Positions 26,729 to 35,488 of a DNA stretch of 64,000 nucleotides are shown here, piece by piece. Location: assembly GCF_000730165.1 (NCBI RefSeq), contig NZ_CP022111.1:806001-870000 (forward strand), given 5' to 3'. The first letter of the stretch is position 1. Every line of letters begins with the position of its first letter. The notes under the pieces were generated by a model. It was given only the letters and a program-made list of their open reading frames with translations. It made no database searches and was not told the origin of the DNA. The DNA comes from Nitrospirillum viridazoti CBAmc (GTDB lineage: Bacteria > Pseudomonadota > Alphaproteobacteria > Azospirillales > Azospirillaceae). The position numbers and the translations under genes are program-made.

Positions 26729-28362
26729 TCGTCCTTGTCCTTCCGGCCGCGCACCAGGGATTCCGGGTGGCGTTCCAGGCTGTCGCTCAACGCTTTCAGG
26801 GATCGGGTGGCGTCCATGACGCCCTTCAGGGCCTGGCGGGTGTCCTGCTGCAGGGGGGCGTCCGGGGCGACGCTGGCCTGGGTGGCGGCCAGGGTCTGTT
26901 CCATCTGCTTCAGGCTGTCGCGGATTTCCGGCAGCACGTCGTGGTCGGCATGCTGCACCAGTTCGTCGATATGGCGGGTGGCGCCGTCCACGCTGGCCAG
27001 GGCCTTGCGCGCGTTCTCGCCGATGGCGTCGAAGGGGATCTTGTCCAGCTTGGCCACGATCTCCTGCACCTTCTGGTACAGCTCCTCCAGGTCGCCCGGC
27101 ACGGTGGGCAATTCCACGGGATCGGTGTTTGGGTTGAACTGCACCGGCGGCGCCTTGGGCATGAAGTCCACCGCCACATACAGCTGCCCGGTCAGGAAGC
27201 TGCCGGTGCGCAGCTGGGCGCGCAGGCCGCGGCCCACCAGTTCCGCCAGGCGCTGCATCCGGGCGGCGCGCTCGCTTTCCGGCGGCAGCGTCTGCTCGAA
27301 CGAGGCCAGGCGGTCCGGGAAGATGTTGACCATGACGCGGGACGTGAAATCCTGGGTGGCCGGGTCGTAGTCGATACCCACCCCGGTGACGTTGCCGATC
27401 TCCACCCCGCGGAAGTCCACCGGCGCACCCACAGTCAGGCCGCGTATGGATTGATGGAAGCGCATCACCATGGCGACGTGGTAGCCCTCCGGCGCCTTCA
27501 TCGCGTCGACGTGGTTGGCGGCCAGCCAGAACTGGCTGCCGGCCGCCGCCGGGGTCATGGGTGTGTCCGGCGGATCCTCGAAGGCGATGCCGCCCATCAG
27601 GATGGTGGCCAGCGCCTCGGTATCCACCTTCAGGCCCGAGCCGTCGATACGCACGTCCACGCCGCTGGCGTGCCAGAACTTGCTGTCCTTGGTGATGAAA
27701 TGATCGTAGGGCGACTTGATGAAGACATGCAGGGTGATGTGACGCCCGTCCTCATCCAGGGTGTAGCGCTCGACATGGCCCACGGGGATGCGCTTGTAGT
27801 AGACGGGCGATCCCGCCGCCAGCGAGCCGATGTCGTCGGTGTGCAGGACATAGCGCTGCCCCGGCACGTCGGAGGCCACCACCGGCGGATCCTCCAGCCC
27901 GGTGAAGTCCTTGCGCTGGTTGTCCGACTTGCCGGCATCGACGCCGATGTAGGACCCGGACAGCAGGGTGTTCAGGCCCGAGACGCCGGTCTCGGCGAAC
28001 CGCGGGCGCACCACCCAGAAACGGCTGTCGTCCACGGCGAAGCCCTTGGCGTCCTTGGTCAGCTCTACCGTCACCAGCACGCGGGCGTGGTCGTCGGTCA
28101 GCGTGACGCCCTTCACCTCGCCGATGTCCACGTCCTTGAACTTCACCTTGGTCTTGCCCGGCTCGATGCCGTCCGCGGTCAGGAAGCTGATGGTGATGCT
28201 GGGGCCTTTCATCCAAACCGTCTTCACCACCAGGGTCAGGCCCACGATGGCGGCAATGGCCGGGATCAGCCAAACCAAGGACGGGATCCAGCGGCGGCCC
28301 GAGTCCACCACCGGTTCCGGCAGGTCGTCCTGGTGAGGGGCGGGGGGCGTGGTTTCAGCCAT
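26725..28362 (-). CDS. pqiB: MCE-domain lipid transport protein PqiB
   Basis: A 545-residue periplasmic tunnel protein anchored by one N-terminal TM helix (about residues 27-48, WIPSLVWLIPAIAAIVGLTL). Three MCE domains follow, visible from repeats of the GxPVxxxGVxIGxV type (for example KFKDVDIGEVKGV, SPVYYKRIPVGHV, PVDFRGVEIGNVTGV), then a coiled-coil needle region (about 430-545). PqiB hexamers bridge the periplasm for lipid movement. It overlaps pqiA2 by 8 bp and pqiC by 4 bp, indicating tight coupling. Confidence 0.95.
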   Translation of the reverse strand: MAETTPPAPHQDDLPEPVVDSGRRWIPSLVWLIPAIAAIVGLTLVVKTVWMKGPSITISFLTADGIEPGKTKVKFKDVDIGEVKGVTLTDDHARVLVTVELTKDAKGFAVDDSRFWVVRPRFAETGVSGLNTLLSGSYIGVDAGKSDNQRKDFTGLEDPPVVASDVPGQRYVLHTDDIGSLAAGSPVYYKRIPVGHVERYTLDEDGRHITLHVFIKSPYDHFITKDSKFWHASGVDVRIDGSGLKVDTEALATILMGGIAFEDPPDTPMTPAAAGSQFWLAANHVDAMKAPEGYHVAMVMRFHQSIRGLTVGAPVDFRGVEIGNVTGVGIDYDPATQDFTSRVMVNIFPDRLASFEQTLPPESERAARMQRLAELVGRGLRAQLRTGSFLTGQLYVAVDFMPKAPPVQFNPNTDPVELPTVPGDLEELYQKVQEIVAKLDKIPFDAIGENARKALASVDGATRHIDELVQHADHDVLPEIRDSLKQMEQTLAATQASVAPDAPLQQDTRQALKGVMDATRSLKALSDSLERHPESLVRGRKDKDE

Positions 28363-29074
28363 GGCGGGTTCCGAAGGCTAGTCGTTTCTTGGGCGGGCGC
28401 TTCCCGCGCGGGCGGCGGGCGCGATCCCAGATCATGCGGGGGTCGAAACTGTGGGCGGCCAGCATGGTCAGCACCACCACGGCACCGAAAGCGGCCGCGC
28501 CCGGGCCGGCCTGGATGACGGCCAGCCCCTGGAAGTGCACCAGCCCTACCATCAGGGCCACGACGAACACGTCCAGCATGGACCAGCGGCCGACGAACTC
28601 GATGATGCGGTAAAGGCGGGCGCGCTGGTCGGCACGGCCCCGCGCGCCGCGCTGGATGGACACGGCCAGGGTGCTGAGCGTCGCCAGCTTCAGCAGCGGC
28701 ACCAGGATGCTGACGGTGAAGATCAGCACCGCCAGTTCGGGCGAGCCGGTGTTCCAGAAATAAAGGATGCCGGACAGGATCGTGTCGCTCTGGGTGCTGA
28801 GCAGGGTGGAGGTTTGCATCACCGGAAAGGCGTTGGCCGGGATGTACAGGATGGCCGCCGCGATCAGCAGCGCCCAGGTGCGAGACAGGCTGTCCACCTT
28901 GCGCGGGTGCAGCCGCCCGGCGCACCGGGGGCAGCGGACGCGGCCCTTCCCGTGCCCATCCCTGGCGGCCGTGTCGCGGCATACCAGATGGCAGTGCGGA
29001 CAGGCGACCAAACCCGCTTGTGCCGCTGTGGTCACGCGGGGTTCCGAAGAGGATGTGGTCGGGGTCGCGCTCAT
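28355..29074 (-). CDS. pqiA: PqiA family membrane protein, second half
   Basis: A 239-residue inner-membrane protein corresponding to one of the two PqiA domains found fused in E. coli PqiA. It has a zinc-ribbon (CPHCHLVC ... RCPRCAG, about residues 26-60) followed by four hydrophobic segments with family motifs ALLIAAAILYIPANAFPVM and VGRWSMLDVFVVALMVGLV. ATG 29074 overlaps the stop of the preceding pqiA-like gene as ATGA; the longer open frame upstream is an out-of-frame shadow. It likely forms a heteromeric complex with the product of 29071-29718 and delivers lipid to PqiB. Confidence 0.92.
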   Translation of the reverse strand: MSATPTTSSSEPRVTTAAQAGLVACPHCHLVCRDTAARDGHGKGRVRCPRCAGRLHPRKVDSLSRTWALLIAAAILYIPANAFPVMQTSTLLSTQSDTILSGILYFWNTGSPELAVLIFTVSILVPLLKLATLSTLAVSIQRGARGRADQRARLYRIIEFVGRWSMLDVFVVALMVGLVHFQGLAVIQAGPGAAAFGAVVVLTMLAAHSFDPRMIWDRARRPRGKRPPKKRLAFGTRHG

Positions 29075-29718
29075 GGATGCGCCGATTGTTTGGGCGGGAA
29101 GCGCCGCCTCGGCCGCACGATGACGCGTTCGCCCGCGCGCCACAGGCTGCGCAGGTCCAGCGACAGGATGACGGCCAGCAGGATGGTCAGCAGGCCGAAG
29201 GCCCACAGCGCGATGCCCGGCACCACCTCGGCCATGTTGGACAGCTTCACCAGGGCCACGACGATGCCCAGCATGAACACCTCGATCATGCCCCAGGGCC
29301 GCAGAGCCTGCAGGAAGCGCAGGATGGGGGCGAAGGCCAGGGCCGGCCGGCCCCGCCGGATCATGAGCAGCAGGGCGAACAGGGCGCCCAGATCCACCAG
29401 GGGGAACAGCTGCGTGGTGGCGAAGACCAGGACGGCCACGATCTCCCGCCCCTCCCGCCACAGGGCCAGCACGCTGCCGACCAGGGTGGTGCTGTTGCTG
29501 CGCCCCTGGATCTCAAGATCGACGATGGGGAAGCTGTTGGCGATCAGGTAGATCAGGATGGCGGTGGTCACCAGCGCCAGCTGGTGGTCCAGTTCCAGGT
29601 AGGAGCGGCGGTAGAGCACGGCCCCGCAGCGCACGCATCGGGCTTTGGTGCCGGGCGCCAGCTCACGCCGTTCGTGCAGGGCGTCGCATTCAGGACAGGC
29701 GACCAGGGAGTCGGTCAC
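29071..29718 (-). CDS. pqiA: PqiA family membrane protein, first half
   Basis: A 215-residue protein with its own zinc ribbon (CPECDALHER ... ARCVRCGAVL) and a four-helix PqiA domain (TTAILIYLIANSFPIVDLEI, LRPWGMIEVFMLGIVVALV). It starts with GTG at 29718, overlapping as GTGA the stop of a 93-codon open frame upstream. Together with the next gene it makes up a split PqiA. The four-gene set pqiA1-pqiA2-pqiB-pqiC is complete with overlapping frames throughout. Confidence 0.92.
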   Translation of the reverse strand: MTDSLVACPECDALHERRELAPGTKARCVRCGAVLYRRSYLELDHQLALVTTAILIYLIANSFPIVDLEIQGRSNSTTLVGSVLALWREGREIVAVLVFATTQLFPLVDLGALFALLLMIRRGRPALAFAPILRFLQALRPWGMIEVFMLGIVVALVKLSNMAEVVPGIALWAFGLLTILLAVILSLDLRSLWRAGERVIVRPRRRFPPKQSAHP

Positions 29719-29996
29719 AGAGGATGCCAGTTCGTCGTCATGGTTCGGCCCCGGTGCATGGCCGTTGCCACTTTAGCCTTCATGGTGAGCGGCTTGCCGC
29801 CGCCACGATAGCCCAGCTTCCTGAATAGCACCATCGGGTGGGCGGATGTGAACCCGATGCTGATCGGGGGAGGCCGGTCGACGTAGCAGTCCTGCAACGG
29901 ATAGGCCCCGCGCCGCTGCCGCACGGGGCGGCCGGGTGCGCTGATAATTCCCTGCCCAGATGATGCGGCCTCGTGCACACTGGCCGGCCTGCCCAT
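29715..29996 (-). CDS. Doubtful 93-codon open frame before pqiA
   Basis: The frame ends in a GTGA overlap with the pqiA start, and its 3' half has third-position GC similar to true genes in the window (roughly four of five codons by eye). The product (GFTSAHPMVLFRKLGYRGGG as a sample) is basic, without TM segment, signal or recognisable domain. It could be a small leader-type gene of the pqi operon, a decayed gene, or chance. No other gene occupies 29719-30061. Confidence 0.3.
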   Translation of the reverse strand: MGRPASVHEAASSGQGIISAPGRPVRQRRGAYPLQDCYVDRPPPISIGFTSAHPMVLFRKLGYRGGGKPLTMKAKVATAMHRGRTMTTNWHPL

Positions 29997-30061
29997 TCGG
30001 TGGGCAATGTGGTGCGCCCCCCGGGTAGGCCCTGTGCCGGGTGTGAAAGAAAGGGACGACT

Positions 30062-32866
30062 TTGGCCTCTGGTAAGACTTTCCTGGCGGCGGCCCTCGCC
30101 ACCAGTTGCGCCCTGTCCGCGCTGATGGCGCCTGTTCTCGTTCCCGCTGTGGCGCATGCCGCGGACCAACCCAAGGCCGCCGCTTTCGCCAAGGCGGGCA
30201 AGGCTGACCTCGCCGCCCCCAAGGCGGTGACCAGCGTCGAGGGTATCACGGAATACCGCTTGGCCAACGGCCTGCGCGTGCTGCTGTTCCCCAGCGAGGC
30301 CAAGTCCACCATCACCGTCAACGTCGTGTACCGCGTCGGCTCGCGCATGGAAGGGTATGGCGAGACGGGCATGGCCCATTTATTGGAACACATGATGTTC
30401 AAGGGCACGCCCGATCACCACGACATCCCCCAGGAAACGCAGAAGCGCGGTTTCCAGAACAACGCCACCACGGCCGAGGACCGCACCAACTACTACGAGA
30501 CCTTCGACGCGCGGCAGGACTATCTGGACTGGGCCTTGGGCCTGGAGGCGGACCGCATGGTCCATTCCTTCGTTGCCCGCAAGGACCTCGACAGCGAGAT
30601 GACGGTGGTGCGCAACGAGATGGAGATGCGGGAGAACAACCCCGTCGGCATCCTGATGGAGCGCATGCACTCTACCGCCTACCTCTGGCATCACTACGGC
30701 CATTCCACCATCGGCGCGCGCTCGGACGTGGAGAACGTGGACATCGGCCACCTGCAGGCCTTCTATCACCGCTATTATCGGCCGGATAACGCCACCCTGG
30801 TCATCGCCGGCAAGTTCGACCCGGCCAAAGCCCTGGCCAGCGTGCAGGCGGCCTTCGGCGGGCTGAAAAACCCGGCCGAGGCGCTGCCGCCGGAATACAC
30901 GGTGGAACCGGCACAGGACGGCGAGCGGTCCGTCACCCTGCGCCGCGTGGGCGACACGGGGTACGAGGGGCTGGCCTATCACATCCCGGCCGCCACCCAT
31001 CCCGACAGCGCCGCGCTGTCCATCCTGTCCTTCATCCTGGGCAGCACGCCCTCGGGGCGTCTGCACAAGGCGCTGGTGGAGCAGAAGCTGGCCACCGGCG
31101 TGTCGGCCTCGGCCGAAAAGCGCGTGGATCCCGGCCTGGCCATGGCCCTGGCGGAGGTGCCCAAGGGCGGCGACGCCGCCAAGGTGCTGTCGGTCATGAC
31201 GGGCGTGGTGGAGGGCGTGCACGACCATCCCATCACGGATGAGGAGGTCGACCGCGCTAAGACCCGCATGCTGAAGAATTACGACCAGTTGATGGACAAC
31301 CCCGGCGGCGTGGCGCTCAGCCTGACCGACGTCATCGCGCAGGGGGACTGGCGCCTGCTGTTCGTCGGGCGCGACCGCATCGCCGCCGTGACCACGGCGG
31401 ACGTGCAGCGCGTGGCGGAGACCTATTTCCGCCAGGCCAACCGCACCGAGGGCCACTTCATTCCGACCACGGCGCCAGAACGTGTGGATATCCCGGCCGC
31501 GCCCACCGCCGCGTCCCTGGTGGATGGCTACAAGGGGCGGGACGCGGCGGTGGCCGACACCGTGTTCGACAGCAGCCCGACCAACATCGACGCCCACACC
31601 CAGCGCCTGGATTTGCCGGACGGTGGCAAGCTGGCCTTGCTGGCCAAGCCGGCCCGGGGCCAGGCGGTGAACCTGCTGATCCGGCTGCGCTATGGCGATG
31701 ATGCCAGCCTGACGGGGAAGGACGCGGCGTCCGAGGCGGTGGCCAGCATGCTGCTGAAGGGCACCGCGAAGCACAGCCGCCAGCAGATTGCCGACCTGCT
31801 GGACAAGATGAAGGCCAATTTGGCCATCTCGTCCGGCACGCAGCAGACCAGCATCGCCGTGCGTACCGACCGCGCGCACGTGGCCGAGGTGCTGGCGCTG
31901 GTGGCCGAGATCCTGCGGGAGCCTGCCTTCCCGGCCGATGAACTGGAGCAGTGGCGCGCCGCTACCATTTCCGACCTGGAATCGTCCCGCACCGATCCCC
32001 AGTCCCTGGCCAGCAACGCCTTCGACCGCGCCTTCGACACGACGCAGCCCGACCATCCCGGCCATATCGACACGGTTGACGAGTGGATCGCCAAGATCAA
32101 GGCGCTGAAGCTGGAGGAGGTGAAGGCCTTCTACCACGCCTTTTACGGCGCTCGCGGGGCCCAGGTGTCCGTGGTCGGCGACTTCGACGCCGCGGCCATG
32201 CCGCAGCTGGTGCAGGCGGCCCTGGGCGGATTCGTGGCGCCACAGCCTTACACCCGCATCCCCGAGACCCCCGCCCAGGTGGCCGGCCTGGACCAGGTGA
32301 TCCAGACGCCGGACAAGGCCAACGCCATCCTGCTGGCCGGCCTGCCCCTGGCCATGACCGAGGATGACCCTGACTATCCCGCCCTGTTGATGGCCAATCG
32401 CATCCTGGGTGGCAGCACCCTGCATTCCCGCCTGGGCGACCGCGTCCGCCAGAAGGAAGGCCTGTCCTATGGCGCCGGCTCCGCCCTGTCGGTCGGGGCC
32501 ATCGACCACGTGGGACGGCTGACCCTGCAGGCCATCGCCGCCCCCCAGAACGTGGCCAAGGTGAAGACGGCGTTTGGCGAGGAATTGGCGCGCCTGGTGC
32601 ACGACGGTGTCAGCGACCAGGAACTGGCGGAGGCCAAAAGCGGTTTCCTGGATCAGTTCCGCATGGGTCGGACAGAGGATGCGCGCCTGGCCAGCCTGCT
32701 GGCCACCAACCTTTATCTGGGTCGCACCATGGCCTGGTCGGCGGAAATGGAAGCCAAGGTGGCGGCGGTGACGCCGGCACAGGTGGCGTCGGCTCTGCGC
32801 GCCCGCATCGATCCGGACAAGCTGTCCTATTTCCGCGCCGGGGACTTCGCCAAAGCGACGAACTGA
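30062..32866 (+). CDS. Periplasmic M16 (pitrilysin/insulinase) zinc peptidase
   Basis: A 934-residue exported metallopeptidase. The signal peptide covers residues 1-33 (cleavage near AHA). The inverted zinc motif HLLEH (His106, Glu109, His110) lies in GMAHLLEHMMFKG, with the distal Glu in the following EMTVVRNEMEMRENNP segment. Four M16 domains can be followed: the first pair carries the active site, the second (from about residue 490) is the inactive partner with LSYGAGSALSVG near the end. A TTG start at 30062 with an AAAGGGA ribosome site eight bases upstream is supported by the signal peptide. Substrate likely unfolded or small peptides in the periplasm. Confidence 0.93.
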   Translation: MASGKTFLAAALATSCALSALMAPVLVPAVAHAADQPKAAAFAKAGKADLAAPKAVTSVEGITEYRLANGLRVLLFPSEAKSTITVNVVYRVGSRMEGYGETGMAHLLEHMMFKGTPDHHDIPQETQKRGFQNNATTAEDRTNYYETFDARQDYLDWALGLEADRMVHSFVARKDLDSEMTVVRNEMEMRENNPVGILMERMHSTAYLWHHYGHSTIGARSDVENVDIGHLQAFYHRYYRPDNATLVIAGKFDPAKALASVQAAFGGLKNPAEALPPEYTVEPAQDGERSVTLRRVGDTGYEGLAYHIPAATHPDSAALSILSFILGSTPSGRLHKALVEQKLATGVSASAEKRVDPGLAMALAEVPKGGDAAKVLSVMTGVVEGVHDHPITDEEVDRAKTRMLKNYDQLMDNPGGVALSLTDVIAQGDWRLLFVGRDRIAAVTTADVQRVAETYFRQANRTEGHFIPTTAPERVDIPAAPTAASLVDGYKGRDAAVADTVFDSSPTNIDAHTQRLDLPDGGKLALLAKPARGQAVNLLIRLRYGDDASLTGKDAASEAVASMLLKGTAKHSRQQIADLLDKMKANLAISSGTQQTSIAVRTDRAHVAEVLALVAEILREPAFPADELEQWRAATISDLESSRTDPQSLASNAFDRAFDTTQPDHPGHIDTVDEWIAKIKALKLEEVKAFYHAFYGARGAQVSVVGDFDAAAMPQLVQAALGGFVAPQPYTRIPETPAQVAGLDQVIQTPDKANAILLAGLPLAMTEDDPDYPALLMANRILGGSTLHSRLGDRVRQKEGLSYGAGSALSVGAIDHVGRLTLQAIAAPQNVAKVKTAFGEELARLVHDGVSDQELAEAKSGFLDQFRMGRTEDARLASLLATNLYLGRTMAWSAEMEAKVAAVTPAQVASALRARIDPDKLSYFRAGDFAKATN

Positions 32867-33097
32867 AGCCCCTGCCTTCGGGCGTATCCTGGCCGGGCGG
32901 TGCCACCCACCATGGAATACCTCCTCTAGCCAGGGGCGCATGGCCGGGTTAGCTTGGCGCCCCGGCGATGGCGATGGGCGGCGGACCGGGCATTGGCTTC
33001 ATGCGGGGTAGGCGTGCGGCTGGACCCCGGCGAAGGGGATCGAGACGTGGCGGATGGTGAGGATGTAGCGGCGGGAGGACGGGGCATCGCGGCCACG

Positions 33098-35365
33098 ATG
33101 CCGGCACCGGCGAGCCTGCGCGTGGCTGTGTCCAACCGCCCGGCGCGGACCTCCTCCTCAGCCTTGGGGGTGCGTGGGCGGCTGTTGCTGGCAGCCGTCG
33201 CCCTGCTGCTGCCGCCCCTGCTGGGCGGCGCCCTGCTGCTGGGTGGGGCCTACACGCGGGAACGCCGGGTGGCGGAACGCCACCTTGATGAGACGGCCCA
33301 CATGCTCGCTCTGGCGGTGGACCAGGAGCTGGGGCAAAGCCAGGCCTATTTACGCGCGCTGATCGCATCTCCCGCCCTGGCCCAGGGTGATATTGCGGCG
33401 CTGGAAGCCCAGGCCAGGGCCATCGACCTGCCCAAGGGCTACTGGTTCCGCCTGGCGGCGGCCAGCGACGGCCGGGTGCTGATGAACACCGCGCTGCCGC
33501 CGGGGACACCGCTCTCCGGCGGCCAGCTGGGCCCGAACCTGCGTGCCGCGCTGGAGACGAGGCGCAGCCGTGTCGGCAATCTGTTCAACAGTACCGTCAC
33601 CAACCAGCAGGCCATAGCCCTGCACGAGCCGGTGTTCCGGAACGGCGCCCCGGCCTACATCCTGTCGCTGGTCATGCCGTCGACGGAATTCACCCAGCTG
33701 TTGACGGACCAGCAGCTGCGGGCCGGCTGGATCGGCGCTGTCGTCGACCGCTCCGGCGTCATCATCGCCCGTACCCGCGACCCTGAGCGCTACGTCGGGC
33801 AAAAGGCCCGGCCGGAATTCGCCGAGGCGTATGCCAAGCAGACATCGGGCCGCATGCCCGGCGTGTCGCTGGAGGGCATGCCGACCATAGTCTCCTTCCG
33901 CCGCACGCCCAGCCAGGATCTGGTCGTGGCGATCGCGGCCCCCCGGGACGAATTGGGACGGGAGGCTTGGCGTGGCCTGTTGTTGGCGCTGGCGGGGGCG
34001 GTGGCCTTGTTCGCGCTGGCCATGGGCTTGGCCCTGCGCTTGGCCCGGGGCATCACCTATCCGGTGGAACAGCTGGCCGCCCGGGCGGCCGCGCTGGGCC
34101 GCGGGGCGCTCGTGCCGACGGAGACACTGGGCCTGGCCGAGGCGGATGCCGTGGCCCAGGTACTGGCCGACGCCAGCCAGCGCCTGGCCCGTTCCAGTGC
34201 CGAGCAGGAGGAGAAGGTGCGGGCGGCGGTGGCGGAGGCGGAGAGCGCCAACACCGCCTTGTTCCAAGCCCACCGCATGGAGGCGGTGGGGCGCCTGACC
34301 GGCGGCATCGCCCATGATTTCAACAATCTGTTGCAGGCGGTGTCCGGCTGTCTGGACATGCTGTTGCGCCGGGCCCCGGATGACCGCAGCCGCGACCTGA
34401 TTCGTGCCGGCATGCAGGCCGTCGACCGGGGGGCCGGCTTGACCCGCCAGCTGATGGCCTTCGCCCGCCGTCAGGCCCTGCGTCCCGAGCCGTTGGACGT
34501 GGCCGACCTGATGCGCACCATGCGCCAGTTGCTGATGCACGCGCTGCGCGCCGACATCGTGTTGGAAATGGTGCTGCCTCAAGGGCTTTGGCCAGCCATG
34601 GCCGACAGCGCCCAGTTGGAACTGGCGCTGCTGAACGTGGCGGTGAACGCCCGCGACGCCATGCCCAACGGCGGCGTGCTGCGCTTCGTGGCCGAAAATG
34701 TGCACTTGGCGCCGGACCAGACGGAAGACGCGCTGAAAGGCCAGTTCGTGCGCCTGGCCGTCACCGACACCGGCTCCGGCATCGACTCCGCTGTGCTGCC
34801 CCATGTGTTCGAGCCCTTCTTTACCACCAAGGAGGTGGGCAAGGGCTCCGGCCTGGGTCTGTCGCAGGTCTATGGCTTCGCCCGCCAGTCGGGCGGCACC
34901 GTCCATCTGGACAGTGTGCCGGGCGTGGGCACCACGGTCACCCTGTTCCTGCCCCGCGCCGCCACTGCCCCCCGCCGGCCTTCCGCGCCGGCCGAGGCCC
35001 GCCCGGCCGACCGGGTGGAGACGCGCACCGTGCTGGTGGTGGAGGATGACGCCACCGTGTCCGCCACCGTGTCGGCCAGCCTGAAGGAACGCGGCTTCAC
35101 CGTGATGCAGGCCTCGCGCGCCGACCAGGCCCTGGCCCTGCTGCAGGACGGCGACACCATCGATGTCCTGTTCTCGGACATCGTCATGCCCGGCGGCATG
35201 AATGGCGTGGAACTGGCCAAGGTGGCCCGGCTGCTGCGTCCCGATCTCGCCGTGCTGCTGACAACGGGCTATGCGGAAAACCTGCCGCCGCTGGAAGGCA
35301 TGCGCCTGCTGCCCAAGCCCTACCGCATGGATCAGTTGCTGGACGCCCTGGACGCATTGGACTGA
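33098..35365 (+). CDS. Hybrid sensor histidine kinase with periplasmic sensor and receiver
   Basis: About 755 residues. Order: TM1 (about 24-48), an extracytoplasmic Cache-like sensor (about 50-285, with RDPERYVGQKARPEF), TM2 (about 290-310), a short HAMP-like linker, HisKA with the phosphorylated His406 in GGIAHDFNNLLQAV, HATPase (NVAVNARDAMPNGG, TDTGSGI, GKGSGLGLSQVYG) and a C-terminal receiver with Asp694 in FSDIVMPGG. The HDFNNLL box and the GxGTTVTLFLP end place it with FixL/NtrB-type HPK4 kinases. ATG 33098 precedes TM1; the upstream part of the open frame lacks TM or conserved features. The response regulator partner is not adjacent. Confidence 0.9.
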   Translation: MPAPASLRVAVSNRPARTSSSALGVRGRLLLAAVALLLPPLLGGALLLGGAYTRERRVAERHLDETAHMLALAVDQELGQSQAYLRALIASPALAQGDIAALEAQARAIDLPKGYWFRLAAASDGRVLMNTALPPGTPLSGGQLGPNLRAALETRRSRVGNLFNSTVTNQQAIALHEPVFRNGAPAYILSLVMPSTEFTQLLTDQQLRAGWIGAVVDRSGVIIARTRDPERYVGQKARPEFAEAYAKQTSGRMPGVSLEGMPTIVSFRRTPSQDLVVAIAAPRDELGREAWRGLLLALAGAVALFALAMGLALRLARGITYPVEQLAARAAALGRGALVPTETLGLAEADAVAQVLADASQRLARSSAEQEEKVRAAVAEAESANTALFQAHRMEAVGRLTGGIAHDFNNLLQAVSGCLDMLLRRAPDDRSRDLIRAGMQAVDRGAGLTRQLMAFARRQALRPEPLDVADLMRTMRQLLMHALRADIVLEMVLPQGLWPAMADSAQLELALLNVAVNARDAMPNGGVLRFVAENVHLAPDQTEDALKGQFVRLAVTDTGSGIDSAVLPHVFEPFFTTKEVGKGSGLGLSQVYGFARQSGGTVHLDSVPGVGTTVTLFLPRAATAPRRPSAPAEARPADRVETRTVLVVEDDATVSATVSASLKERGFTVMQASRADQALALLQDGDTIDVLFSDIVMPGGMNGVELAKVARLLRPDLAVLLTTGYAENLPPLEGMRLLPKPYRMDQLLDALDALD

Positions 35366-35405
35366 AATTCCGCCGTCCTATGCGGATTCCCCATCTGGCT
35401 TTCAG

Positions 35406-35433
35406 CTTCCATTAACCCGCCGCCGCCTATACT
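35406..35433 (+). promoter_or_regulatory. Possible promoter of the pentapeptide-repeat gene
   Basis: TATACT at 35428-35433 is a good -10; CTTCCA at 35406-35411 is a weak -35 with 16-bp spacing. Predicted start near 35440, about 50 nt before the ATG. Confidence 0.35.
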
Positions 35434-35488
35434 CGATCCCGGCGGAGCGACCCCGCCCATTTGGGATTGGCCCGGCGGGCTGTCCCGC

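Noticed and set aside
30380-32941. An 853-codon minus-strand frame
   Set aside because: Antisense to the M16 peptidase gene, with low-complexity His/Gln/Gly composition and no motif.
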